Positions 44,986-54,031 of a stretch of 64,000 nucleotides of DNA are shown one piece after another (the first letter of the stretch is position 1; each line of letters opens with the position of its first letter). The notes below the pieces were generated by a model. The model had not been told where the DNA came from. It was given only the letters and a program-made list of their open reading frames with translations, and did no database searches. Location of the stretch: the NCBI GenBank assembly GCA_965204705.1, contig OZ242006.1, positions 558,001 through 622,000 on the forward strand, given 5' to 3'. The position numbers and the translations under genes were made by a program. The DNA is from Bin5 sp965204705. Lineage in GTDB: Bacteria; Chloroflexota; Anaerolineae; Caldilineales; Caldilineaceae.

Positions 44986-45086
44986 TTTGTCCTCCCCATA
45001 GGTGTTGGCTCGCCCAAAGTATCCTACTGATATTCGTTTGTCAACCTCTCCGACAATTGACAATTGCCCTGTCCACAACTATGAAG

Positions 45087-45205
45087 TGGGCCCCAAATTT
45101 GGACCACGACCAACATGTATGAATGACGGTTTACGAGCGAGTCCCCTGCCCACAGAGCGGACGCGGGGAGCAAGACACCCCGTAGGTCAACCACCCTAAT
45201 GGCTT
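45087..45205. mobile_element. IS3-type left terminus with conserved ~120-base block
   Basis: TGGGCCCCAAATTTGGACCA begins a block that continues with ACGGTTTACGAGCGAGTCCC, CTGCCCACA and CACCCCGTAGGTCAACCACC. The same block in the same order opens the element at 62694. It abuts the 3' end of the SspE-like gene (45225). Confidence 0.65.
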
Positions 45206-45224
45206 CCGAAAGCATATACTGACC

Positions 45225-46913
45225 TCAATCAAGCCACCATTCTTTTCTCAGAGCGTCGATTAAATTCTTCTGACGCCGTTCAAGGACCTTAGGCGTCCAC
45301 TCCGTCTCACTGATAACCTGGGTGGTAAGGGCGAAAGTCGCCACGCCCCCTTCTTGGAAGTACTTTATCTTCTTTCTGTAAAAGCTGTAATTCTGAGCGC
45401 TGGAATTCTTTCTGCGAGATAAAAGGACTAAATTTGCCAGCCTATCGGTCCATGAGTCTCGTTGTTTTTGCGAAAAGCTCTTGCACCATGTCGAACTTGG
45501 GGTTTGGGGCAATACGTGTTCAACAGTCACGATACTGGGATAAAAATGAACTTCAGGATCGGCCATAAGGCAGTCCAGCCGCAATAGTAAAGGTCTCCGA
45601 ACTCTCAGCTGCGTGTATATCGGGCCCTCCAACACCTCCATAATTTCAGACTTCTCGTCTTCAGTAAGCTGAAGCGGTGAGTTTGCTTCATAAAGGTCTT
45701 TGTCTTTTTCGATCAAATCAAGGACTTCGGCATACCTTGCAATGCGTTGATTGATGTTCTTCCTCAGGATAAACATACCGTATGCTAGCCGCTCTAGGTA
45801 TTGGAAGAACCGGCTGAGAACTGCAGAATTTGTCCGATTGCGTTTGAGCATCACTAATGAAGGTGGAATCCAATCGAAATTGTCAAGTCTGTTTAGGTAA
45901 CGCATTCGTCTGTTCACACTTTCGGCGTTTGTCCCGTCGAACGAGGAACCGACAACTGCTTCATAGGCGTCCGCAAAAGGTTCAAGCACTTCGTCAATGA
46001 AGCACTCTCCATTGACTTTACTCAAGATATTTGCCTGAAACTCCTGCTGGAGGGTCCCGCGCATTTTGTTTTTCATGTAGGTCATACGTATATGGGCGAA
46101 GAGGTCTCGAAATCTGTCCCGGCCAAGATCCTCTTCCATCTTTACCCACTTTTCAGCATATTGAGGACGGTATTCCTCTGCGATGTCACCAATGATGTTC
46201 GCCTTCAAAATGTCCGTTGGCGACAGATCGAGCCCCCTGTCATTCAACACCGAAAAGATTCGGTAGGCCGAACTCTGATCGGAAGCCGAGACGACAACGA
46301 GAAAGCAGCGTTGGACAAGAAACTGTATGAGTGAGTTGCGGCGATCATCACAATACTGTGAGCTCGAAAGCCTCTTCTCCATGTATCCTGCGTTTTCAAA
46401 CATTCTCTTCTGGCTGTCTGTCATGGTTGCAGGCGGATCTTTGAGAAGGCGGGACAGGCCGTCTTCTTCCTGTATGTATTTTCGAAAAAACGTTTCATCC
46501 GACTTCTGGACAGTAAGACGGTTCTCCCCAACTATTCCCGTAGTTATGTCGCTGCGGGCGCGAATTTTATCGGTCAATGCGGACTGAAAATCACTGTTCT
46601 CGGAAAGACTTCGTAACACGCTAATAAGAATTGTCAGTGTCGTAATCCGCTGCTGGCCGTCAACGATCTGCGATCTTTTTTTTTGAGTTGCTTCCTCAGG
46701 TCCTTGGATTATTACAATGCTTCCGAGGAAATAAGGCGGTTTTTGTTGAATGTTTACTCCATCGCCCATTGCGAATTCCAGATCATCAAGCAGATCATTT
46801 ACCTGTTCAGTAGTCCAAGTATACGGACGCTGAAAGTCAGGTATTTCGAAACGAAAAGCGTTTGAGAATATTACTCCCAAGTCCCGTTCTTTAGCTTCGA
46901 TTTTTTCTGACAT
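45225..46913 (-). CDS. sspE: SspE-like DUF262/DUF1524 nuclease
   Basis: About 562 aa from ATG 46913 (a GTG two codons upstream is possible), behind AGAGAG. The N-terminal DUF262 domain has FEIPDFQRPYTWTTEQVNDL and the nucleotide-handling motif QIVDGQQRITTL (~residue 85), plus FSVLNDRGLDLSPTDILKANI. The C-terminal DUF1524 domain has an HNH nuclease: VTVEHVLPQTP, then NLVLLSRRKNSSAQNYSF. SspE, the phosphorothioate-sensing effector, has this architecture, as do GmrSD and BrxU enzymes. It lies 6.7 kb from sspA in the same island, so a role with SspABCD is plausible but not proved. IS3-type termini flank both sides. Confidence 0.75.
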   Translation of the reverse strand: MSEKIEAKERDLGVIFSNAFRFEIPDFQRPYTWTTEQVNDLLDDLEFAMGDGVNIQQKPPYFLGSIVIIQGPEEATQKKRSQIVDGQQRITTLTILISVLRSLSENSDFQSALTDKIRARSDITTGIVGENRLTVQKSDETFFRKYIQEEDGLSRLLKDPPATMTDSQKRMFENAGYMEKRLSSSQYCDDRRNSLIQFLVQRCFLVVVSASDQSSAYRIFSVLNDRGLDLSPTDILKANIIGDIAEEYRPQYAEKWVKMEEDLGRDRFRDLFAHIRMTYMKNKMRGTLQQEFQANILSKVNGECFIDEVLEPFADAYEAVVGSSFDGTNAESVNRRMRYLNRLDNFDWIPPSLVMLKRNRTNSAVLSRFFQYLERLAYGMFILRKNINQRIARYAEVLDLIEKDKDLYEANSPLQLTEDEKSEIMEVLEGPIYTQLRVRRPLLLRLDCLMADPEVHFYPSIVTVEHVLPQTPSSTWCKSFSQKQRDSWTDRLANLVLLSRRKNSSAQNYSFYRKKIKYFQEGGVATFALTTQVISETEWTPKVLERRQKNLIDALRKEWWLD

Positions 46914-46944
46914 TGCCACTCTCTCTTAGTGTGTCGTGTGAATC

Positions 46945-48376
46945 GGGCCCCCAAAATTGGACTACCTGTTAAGGTGTAAACTGGAGCGAACTGCCTAGCC
47001 TGTGGATGGGTAAGAAGATGGTCGAGAAACGGCGGCAACACACGGAGGCCTCCAATTTCCCTGTTGCACTGGAGGCGCCGGAAGACGAAAAAGGATAGGA
47101 TTAGATTGCAACTGTGCCGCGAAACGTCGTGCGGCCCTTTCCCACTTGTGGCACTCCAAACAGCAAGACTGGTCGTTGTCTCGCAACCATTTCCTTGGCG
47201 GGGAGAGCAAGATTAGACACGACTCACACTAGGCGGATCAAGCCCAAACAACGAGAAAAGCTCCTCTCCGCTCAACCTCGCCGAAAGGTTGAGTGACACG
47301 TCGTCAATCAGCTGATCGAACAATCTCTGTTTACGTTCCAGAATCCGGTCGATCCGTTCCTCGATTGTGCCCGTGCACGAGTACTTGATCACGTTGACCT
47401 TGACTGTCTGCCCCATGCGGTGGGCGCGATCTTCCGCCTGTCTCTCAACCGCCGGGTTCCACCAGCGGTCAAGATGGAAAACATAGGACGCCTCCTGCAG
47501 ATTCAAACCTAGTCCCCCCGCCCGCAGCGAAATGACCATCGCCTTGTGCTCGGCACGACGCCTGAACCGCTCGATCCCAACCGACCGTTCCTCCAACGGC
47601 ATGTCGCCCGTCAACATGACTGGGCTGAACTCTCGCAGAAATTCCGCCGCTGCCTTCACCCCGAACGTCTCGCTTGCGTACTGGGAGAAAACAAGCGCCT
47701 TGTGTCCTTGCCCGGTTAACTGCACCAGCCGCTCCCTGATGTCGTCGAGCTTGCTGGATTCGCCGGTCACGGGATCGAAATTGCAAATCTGCTTCAACCG
47801 CGTGATCAGTTCGAGCACATGCTGTACCCTGACTTCAGCGCCCAGGGACTTTAGATAGAAAACACCTTCCTCTTCGGCCTTCGTATAGCTCGCCCCCTGT
47901 CTGGGGCCCAGCTCAATAGCCAGTTTGGTCTCCAGTTTCGGCGGCAGGTCACGCAAGACATCATTCTTTTTGCGCCGCAGCTGGACCTCCTTGTGGCGGT
48001 GCATCAACTCCAGGCCCGGAAAATAGCGCTTGAGCGGGCTCGTCCCGTCATGATCGACAAACTCCATGATCGAAGCCGGCTCCTCCTCCCTGTTCTCGAT
48101 CGGCGTGCCGGTCAGAGCCCATGAACGCACCCTCCGCAAACGCTTGACCGCGTCGCTCGTGTCGTTATGATTCTTGATCCGCTGCGCTTCGTCAGCCACC
48201 ACGACGTCCCACATAGGCCGGGAAGGACGCATTGCAACGAGCCTGTCAGCGTCAGTGCTAAAGCTCCTGTCGATGCGCCTAATCGCATCAGACCGCTCCT
48301 CGCCGATTGGAGCCACTCGAATCTATCTGGATGCACTTTGTTCTATTTCGTGGTCTAGTCATTGGGGCCAACCATA
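46945..48376. mobile_element. IS3-end-bounded segment carrying a helicase fragment (~1.4 kb)
   Basis: The left part has the IS3-type end (CCCCCAAAATTGGACTACC, TTAAGGTGTA) and the beginning of OrfA (GATGGTCGAGAAACGGCGGC at about 47013). The right part (48318-48376) has the standard right end CGTGGTCTAGTCATTGGGGC-CAACC. Between them there is no transposase but a 1.05-kb piece of the SNF2 helicase found intact at 50674. Either the helicase piece was captured between IS ends or it recombined into a decayed IS copy. Confidence 0.65.
47213..48262 (-). pseudogene. SNF2 helicase 3'-half duplicate
   Basis: The frame covers residues ~339-680 of the intact helicase at 50674 with about 95% identity (from DADRLVAMRPSRPMWDVVVADEAQ to LSGEELFSLFGLDPPSV). 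It lacks Walker A and the entire N-terminal part. Upstream of the join at about 48262 the sequence is IS3 right-end DNA. The helicase C-terminal motifs (RAGGLGLNLQEA, DRAHRMGQ) are intact but useless alone. It is a recent direct duplication. Confidence 0.88.
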
Positions 48377-48624
48377 AACCACATTCCTAATCCCTCACCT
48401 ATGGTCCCGGACAACCTTATCGCTAAGAGAGAAAAACAAGCACGACAAAGTTTCAGCGGTCTTAGGCTTAAGGGACCCACCTTCCCACATTCCTTGCTCA
48501 AAGTGCCCAGCGGGTTTAGAATTGTATCATTTGCTAGGGGAAGTCGGCACTTCTTAACCTCTGCCTGACATAGTGGCTAGTTCAACCTGAAAGCCATTGC
48601 TTGAGAACACCAAGGTAAATAAGA

Positions 48625-49815
48625 ATGTCTGAAACAATCCCATTCCTGAAGGAAGTTCATATAAGCAACTTTCTCAGCTTGCGCGATGTTGTGCTGCCGC
48701 TTAAGCCTCTGACGGTCCTGGTAGGGCCCAATGCAAGTGGAAAGTCCAATGTCTTAAGCGCCTTGAGGCTACTCAACAGGATGATCCGGGCCGAGGCGCT
48801 TCCTCCGGTGGACCTGATCCAACGGTTGCTGTGGGCCGGTGAAGCTAAATACATCACTTTTCAATTACAGGCCGAAGTGAAGGAGATTCCCGCCGAATAT
48901 GAGCTTGACCTCAGCGCAGATTCAGAGAACCGCCTTGCTTGCGAAAGACTCTTGGTTAAAAACATTGACGTTATATCTGTTGAGGACGGGCAGGGCTATG
49001 TGAAAGACGAAGACGGCCGGAACAAAACAACCTATAAGTCCAGGAAACTTGCCCTGAAGTCCGCTGGCGATTATGGCGACAAACCCATTACGAGTCTCCT
49101 GACAGAGTTTGTCAGAGATTGGAAGTTCTATGACTTTCAGCCAAAAGTCATGCGAGGAAGAGTCACGAGCATAGATCAACTCATCCTTGGTGAACCCATG
49201 GAGACGCGCGGTTCGCCTCAGCTTGATCATGAAGGTTCAACCCTGACGGAACTGCTATCGTATTGGTTTGAAACTGACAAAGAGCGCTTTGAGACGATCA
49301 GTCGATCTCTCGCAAACAGTACAAACATCAGTATAGACCACGGCATAATAGACGGTGAACCCCAATTGTGTCTTTCAGAAGGGTACAAGAATCCAATTCC
49401 ATTGCAAGGCGCATCCGACGGTACGCTGCGTCTCGTTGCCTACTACACATTGTTGAACCAGCCGGAACTCCCGCCGCTGATCGCAATCGAAGAACCGGAA
49501 AGGAACTTGCATCCCGGTGCCTTGCACGACATTGCCGAAGTGCTTGAGTTAATCGCCGAACAGTCTCAAGTAATCATCACCACTCACAGTTCCCAGCTGT
49601 TGGATGCATTCAGTACCGAGACCCCGTCCGATTCGCTCTGCATACTGCTCTTGCGCAACCGTCCAGGACAAGGTACTGAAGTCATAAACCTTGAGGATGT
49701 GCGTCGCGACAGGCAGGCCCTGGATGGCTGGATTGCTGATTTTGGTATCGGCAGCGGAATCTTCGATAGCGGGCTGCTCCAGGAACATGTGGAGGAGCCC
49801 GCATGCCCAGCGTGA
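48625..49815 (+). CDS. AAA_21-type ATPase of ATPase-DUF4276 pair
   Basis: The 396-aa protein has Walker A VLVGPNASGKSNVLSALR (~residue 33), an ABC-like signature region PLQGASDGTLRLVAY, Walker B LIAIEEPERNLHP and the switch His in VIITTHSSQLLDAF. This is the RecF/OLD-like AAA_21 family. It overlaps the DUF4276 gene by 13 bases. Such ATPase plus TOPRIM-type pairs are known in defence (OLD-like, PARIS AriA/AriB); here the second gene is DUF4276. The pair sits between two direct copies of SNF2 helicase sequence. Confidence 0.85.
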   Translation: MSETIPFLKEVHISNFLSLRDVVLPLKPLTVLVGPNASGKSNVLSALRLLNRMIRAEALPPVDLIQRLLWAGEAKYITFQLQAEVKEIPAEYELDLSADSENRLACERLLVKNIDVISVEDGQGYVKDEDGRNKTTYKSRKLALKSAGDYGDKPITSLLTEFVRDWKFYDFQPKVMRGRVTSIDQLILGEPMETRGSPQLDHEGSTLTELLSYWFETDKERFETISRSLANSTNISIDHGIIDGEPQLCLSEGYKNPIPLQGASDGTLRLVAYYTLLNQPELPPLIAIEEPERNLHPGALHDIAEVLELIAEQSQVIITTHSSQLLDAFSTETPSDSLCILLLRNRPGQGTEVINLEDVRRDRQALDGWIADFGIGSGIFDSGLLQEHVEEPACPA

Positions 49816-50543
49816 GAATCTGGACCCTGGAATCTGACTATGATGCCAGAGCGGTCGGAAGCCTGGCAGAGAAACTGGCGATTCATCTTCATCTCGACCA
49901 GCTTTCGATCCAAGTATCCGGTAAGGGGAGGCTCCCTAAGCCGAGAAAAGGAGGCCCTCCTCCGCATGAAATACTCAGAAGGGCGGTTCAAAATTACCTC
50001 AAGCAAGACGACTGTGTGATATTCGTCATCGACAGCGATGGACCGATGTCAAAGAACCAACGGCGCCAAGAGCCGAATTCATTGTTCAATCAGATCAAGC
50101 AGATCGTCAATGATAGTAGTCTTGATGGAAGGGTGTATTTTGCCCCCGCAGTGCACGAGCTCGAATCATGGCTTCTGATCGACTGTCTGGGAATATCCTG
50201 TTGCTTCGCCGGCAAGCGCAGCCAGTATAGAGAAAACTGCCGCCAAAAGCTCTCCTCCCACCCTTCTCTTTCACGTCTGATCAGGAATAAACAGCCGGGT
50301 GACACCGAAAACATCGTCGAAGCGGTAGCGGGCGGCAGAGGCTCTAAAGAATACTTGATCGACTTTTCGGTACAGATTCTGCTCGGTCTGAATCCAAACA
50401 TGCAGCGAAGAAACATCAAGAGGGAACGGTATCGCGAAGCTATGGCGCCGGAAATCGCTGATCATCTCGTCATGAATCAGCAAACACTTGGACGCAATGC
50501 TTCCTTGAGAAAACTTGGGAATTACCTGGCAAGAGTCAATTAG
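49803..50543 (+). CDS. DUF4276/TOPRIM-like protein, partner of the ATPase
   Basis: The 246-aa protein begins MPSVRIWTLESDYDARAVGS with an acidic residue where TOPRIM folds keep the catalytic Glu. It continues with VIFVIDSDGPM (D-x-D), then AVHELESWLLIDCLG, which matches the E-x-W-L motif of DUF4276. It probably is the nuclease or toxic arm activated by the ATPase. The ATG overlaps the upstream gene's end, so expression is coupled. Confidence 0.8.
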   Translation: MPSVRIWTLESDYDARAVGSLAEKLAIHLHLDQLSIQVSGKGRLPKPRKGGPPPHEILRRAVQNYLKQDDCVIFVIDSDGPMSKNQRRQEPNSLFNQIKQIVNDSSLDGRVYFAPAVHELESWLLIDCLGISCCFAGKRSQYRENCRQKLSSHPSLSRLIRNKQPGDTENIVEAVAGGRGSKEYLIDFSVQILLGLNPNMQRRNIKRERYREAMAPEIADHLVMNQQTLGRNASLRKLGNYLARVN

Positions 50544-50565
50544 CCGGCCTGCTTGCCACATATTC

Positions 50566-50620
50566 GTCTAGCTGCACTTAATTATTTCCACTTCACGGTC
50601 TAGACATTGGGGCCAGCCAT
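50566..50620. mobile_element. IS3-type right terminus, degraded
   Basis: CTAGCTGCACTTAATTATTT leads to CACGGTCTAGACATTGGGGC and CAGCCAT, as in the other right ends. It separates the ATPase/DUF4276 pair from the intact helicase operon. Confidence 0.6.
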
Positions 50621-50673
50621 AAGCGGAAAAGGTCAAAGTTTCGCAGCATTTTACGATAGCGACGGGAACAGAG

Positions 50674-52728
50674 TTAAGCGCCATCGACACTAGGCGGATC
50701 AAGCCCAAACAACGAAAACAGTTCCTCTCCGCTCAACCCCGCCGAAAGGTTGAGCGACACGTCATCAATAAGCTGATCGAACAACCTCTGTTTGCGTTCC
50801 AGAATCCGGTCAATCCGTTCCTCGATAGTGCCCGCGCACGAGTACTTGATCACGTGGACCTTGACCGTCTGCCCCATCCGGTGGGCGCGATCCTCCGCCT
50901 GCCTCTCAACCGCCGGGTTCCACCAGCGATCAAGATGGAACACGTAGGACGCCTCCTGCAAATTTAATCCTAAGCCCCCTGCCCGCAGCGAGATGACCAT
51001 CGCCTTGTGCTCGTCGCGACGCCTGAACCGCTCGATCGCAACCGACCGTTCCTCCAACGGCATGTCTCCCGTCAACATGACCGGGCTGAACGCTCGCAGA
51101 AATTCCGCCGCTGCCTTCACCCCGAACGTCTCGCTTGCGTACTGCGAGAAGACAAGCGCCTTGTGCCCCTGCCCGGTTAACTGCACAAGTCGCTCCCTGA
51201 TGTCGTCGAGCTTGCTGGATTCGCCGGTCACGGGGTCGAAATTGCAGATCTGCTTCAACCGCGTGATCAGTTCGAGCACATGCTGTACCCTGACTTCAGC
51301 GCCCAGGGACTTTAGATAGACAATACCTTCCTCTTCTGCCTTCGTATAGCTTACCCTCTGTCTGGGGCCCAGCTCAATAGCCAGTTTGGTCTCCAGTTTC
51401 GGCGGCAGGTCACGCAGTACATCATTCTTTTTGCGCCGCAGTTGGATCTCCTTGTGGCGGTTCATCAACGCCAGGCCCGGGAAATAGCGCTTAAGCGGGC
51501 TCGTCCCGTCGTGATCGACAAACTCCATGATCGAAGCCAGCTCCTCTTCCCTGTTCTCGATCGGCGTGCCGGTCAAAGCCCATGAACGTACCCTCCGCAA
51601 ACGCTTGACCGCGTCGCTCGTGTCGTTGTGATTCTTGATCCGCTGCGCTTCGTCAGCCACCACGACGTCCCACATAGGCCGGGCAGGACGCATTGCAGCG
51701 AGCCTGTCAGCGTCCTGGCGCAGTACGCCGTAGCTGACCAGCTTGACGTCAGTCTGAGCCAGCCACTGCCACCTGCGTTCGGGCGCCGGCCCGCGCACAA
51801 TGATAGCGGAAAGCTCAGGAGCCCACCTTGAAAGCTCACCGCGCCACTGGTTCAATACGCTGGCCGGCGCGATCACAAGGCACGACTCTATCTCTCCCCG
51901 CGCCCGCAGAATCCGCACCGCCGCAACCGTCTGTACCGTTTTGCCTAGCCCCATGTCGTCCGCCAGCAGCAGCCGGTTCATCTCCAGCAACGCCTGCACG
52001 CCGCTGATCTGAAACGGCATCAGCTCCCCTGGCCATTCCATCTGCGAGACCCAGGCTGAGGGCTGAGGCTCCTGCTCATGCCTTCTACTGATCGGCCGAA
52101 CCTCCAACAACGCCCAAAGGTTCTCCGCCGCACCGGAGTAGCGCCTCCCGGTCTCGACCCCGGGCCGGCTAAGGTTCACAACGGTATCTAAACCGTCGAA
52201 AGTGGAAATGCCCCGAATGCGTTTGTACTCGAACGCCTTGCTCAGGCAGTTCGCGGCGCGGACAAACGCCTCGAAGGGATCCTCCCTCAGCATGATCCTG
52301 TCAAGAGTGCGGTGCGCTTGCGAGCCTTCGTGTGGCTGCTCGGTCGCCCACAGCAGCTGTGGCGCGCTCGTTCCTTCCAAGCCGATGCGGCAGAAGGGCG
52401 CCCTCACCCGTAGGGCCTCGGTAACGACCCACAGGGGAATCTCGTCCGCCAGGCCGAGAAGCAGTGCCGGCGAGCCCGCCGCCGACCTCAAAAGCGATCG
52501 CGTGAGCGCAAGCGCCGCGGCCTCGCGCCAGTCTACCTTGTCTGTATGGGAAGAGGGCTGGGAGTTCCGGTCAGCGCGGGCAAAGGAGAAACGCAGCGGT
52601 TCGCCCAGGCTGGAGGTCTCAAACAGCGCGCCCCGAACGCCGTCACCTTCCTCTTCGGCAACAAATCGCAGCCAGGCTACCGTGTCGCCGCTGTCCGGTT
52701 CGGCCAGATCGTCAAAGGGGATAGGCAT
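50674..52728 (-). CDS. SNF2-family helicase, last gene of BrxD-like operon
   Basis: The 684-aa protein has Walker A LLADDMGLGKTVQT (~residues 255-268), DEAQ in VVVADEAQRIKNHN (359-362), SWALTGTPIENREEE, and C-terminal helicase motifs RAGGLGLNLQEASYVFHLDRWWNPAVERQAEDRAHRMGQ. The N-terminal ~230 residues are a separate unknown domain. SNF2 helicases with BrxD-like ATPases occur in BREX type 2 (BrxHI) and TerB-associated loci. Its ATG is 8 bases after the stop of the BrxD-like gene. The 3' half has a near-identical copy at 47213-48262. Confidence 0.87.
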   Translation of the reverse strand: MPIPFDDLAEPDSGDTVAWLRFVAEEEGDGVRGALFETSSLGEPLRFSFARADRNSQPSSHTDKVDWREAAALALTRSLLRSAAGSPALLLGLADEIPLWVVTEALRVRAPFCRIGLEGTSAPQLLWATEQPHEGSQAHRTLDRIMLREDPFEAFVRAANCLSKAFEYKRIRGISTFDGLDTVVNLSRPGVETGRRYSGAAENLWALLEVRPISRRHEQEPQPSAWVSQMEWPGELMPFQISGVQALLEMNRLLLADDMGLGKTVQTVAAVRILRARGEIESCLVIAPASVLNQWRGELSRWAPELSAIIVRGPAPERRWQWLAQTDVKLVSYGVLRQDADRLAAMRPARPMWDVVVADEAQRIKNHNDTSDAVKRLRRVRSWALTGTPIENREEELASIMEFVDHDGTSPLKRYFPGLALMNRHKEIQLRRKKNDVLRDLPPKLETKLAIELGPRQRVSYTKAEEEGIVYLKSLGAEVRVQHVLELITRLKQICNFDPVTGESSKLDDIRERLVQLTGQGHKALVFSQYASETFGVKAAAEFLRAFSPVMLTGDMPLEERSVAIERFRRRDEHKAMVISLRAGGLGLNLQEASYVFHLDRWWNPAVERQAEDRAHRMGQTVKVHVIKYSCAGTIEERIDRILERKQRLFDQLIDDVSLNLSAGLSGEELFSLFGLDPPSVDGA

Positions 52729-52736
52729 CGCCGGCC

Positions 52737-54020
52737 CTATTCGGCATCGCCTTCCTGGGCCGGCGACTCCAGGTCTCTGTTCTCCTCATACGAAGTCGTA
52801 AACTCCTGGACCTCTGTCTCCGGCCTGGAGTCCGGCCTGAGACGCAACAGGTCCCACTCGTTGATGGCGCGCCGGACCTGGTACCGCATCCGTCCGTATA
52901 TCCCGGCGCCCCCTGCCCTCGCGTCGATCGGGGGCGCCTCCCAACTATACGCGTCGCTGTATAACCTTCGGAGCTTCTCTACGCTAGCCGTCACGTCCTC
53001 GCTTTCAGGCGGTCGAAGAGGCACACACTGCCTTTCCAACATGTGCATACCGGTCTCCGCGCGGCCGGCGATAACGTTGTACTTGGCATTAGCCTCCATC
53101 TTCGGCCTGATGTAGTCGTGGTCCTTTCTCGATCCGTCAGGACTGATGATTGCCGAGGCGAAGTCCTCGGTCACCGAGCCCACCATGACCAGGCCCGGAT
53201 AGGTCTCCCCGGCCGCCTCTCCCATCCAACGCGCCACCTCGGCATACGATCGTCCCCTCTGTAGCAGTGAGTAGGAACCGACCAGCTCGATCTCATCCAG
53301 CAATACGACCCACCCCCTGTACCGAGCCCCCTTGATCAACTCCAGAGCGAACCGCAGACGCTGAGGCGGCAGCTCAGCTACCTTGGGCATGTTGAACTTG
53401 TAGTTCTGTAGCTGATCGATCTGGCGCAGCCCGGCCGTTATTCTGCCCTTGAGAATCTTGTCCCCTGCCCAGAATGTCTCGATTTCGCCGTTGAGTTCGA
53501 GATCCCCTGATCTCTCATAGATAAGCAGGCTGGCCGGAAAGATAGGACTGATGTCGCCCTCAGTCGCGGCCTGGTTCGCCCATCTGAAGAACGATGCGAA
53601 CTCACTCGAGTCGGGCTTCAGAGATAGCCCCAACTCCTCGATCAGCCGGCCGCTGCGGTCGGGTAAACGCCCGTTTTCCATCGCCGAGACGAACACCTTT
53701 CCGAGATCATAGAGGGGTGTCTCTTTGCTGATCGCCACCTTGCTGCAGACAAATCCCTGTTCAAGCGCAAGGTGCTCCAGGTGCGCCAGCAGGTGTGACT
53801 TGCCCGATCCGAAGTCGCCCGAGATCAACATCCCCTGGCCATTGCCGGCCGGACTGTCGCTATCCGTGGCGCCGTCCAGCATGGCTGTGAAGCGCTCTTC
53901 CACCTGCGGCTGGTTGCAACCCAGTAGCCGCACCGCGGCCCGGTTGGGAACACCGCTCCGCAGAGCCTCCAGCGCCAGCCGGTTAGCCACCGTTGAACTG
54001 GTGCCGCTGCTAAACGACAT
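52737..54020 (-). CDS. BrxD-like (DUF2791) P-loop ATPase
   Basis: The 427-aa protein has Walker A GDFGSGKSHLLAH (residues 68-80) and Walker B VVLLDEIELVGSY (238-250), and the DUF2791/BrxD pattern RRAINEWDLLRLRP near the C-terminus. ATG 54020 follows AGGAGG. BrxD is an ATPase of type 2 BREX; here, however, PglX methylase, PglZ and BrxC/PglY are all absent from the neighbourhood. Together with the P-loop-less protein before it and the SNF2 helicase after it, it forms a compact operon that may be a distinct defence system. Confidence 0.85.
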   Translation of the reverse strand: MSFSSGTSSTVANRLALEALRSGVPNRAAVRLLGCNQPQVEERFTAMLDGATDSDSPAGNGQGMLISGDFGSGKSHLLAHLEHLALEQGFVCSKVAISKETPLYDLGKVFVSAMENGRLPDRSGRLIEELGLSLKPDSSEFASFFRWANQAATEGDISPIFPASLLIYERSGDLELNGEIETFWAGDKILKGRITAGLRQIDQLQNYKFNMPKVAELPPQRLRFALELIKGARYRGWVVLLDEIELVGSYSLLQRGRSYAEVARWMGEAAGETYPGLVMVGSVTEDFASAIISPDGSRKDHDYIRPKMEANAKYNVIAGRAETGMHMLERQCVPLRPPESEDVTASVEKLRRLYSDAYSWEAPPIDARAGGAGIYGRMRYQVRRAINEWDLLRLRPDSRPETEVQEFTTSYEENRDLESPAQEGDAE

Positions 54021-54031
54021 GTCAGGCCTCC

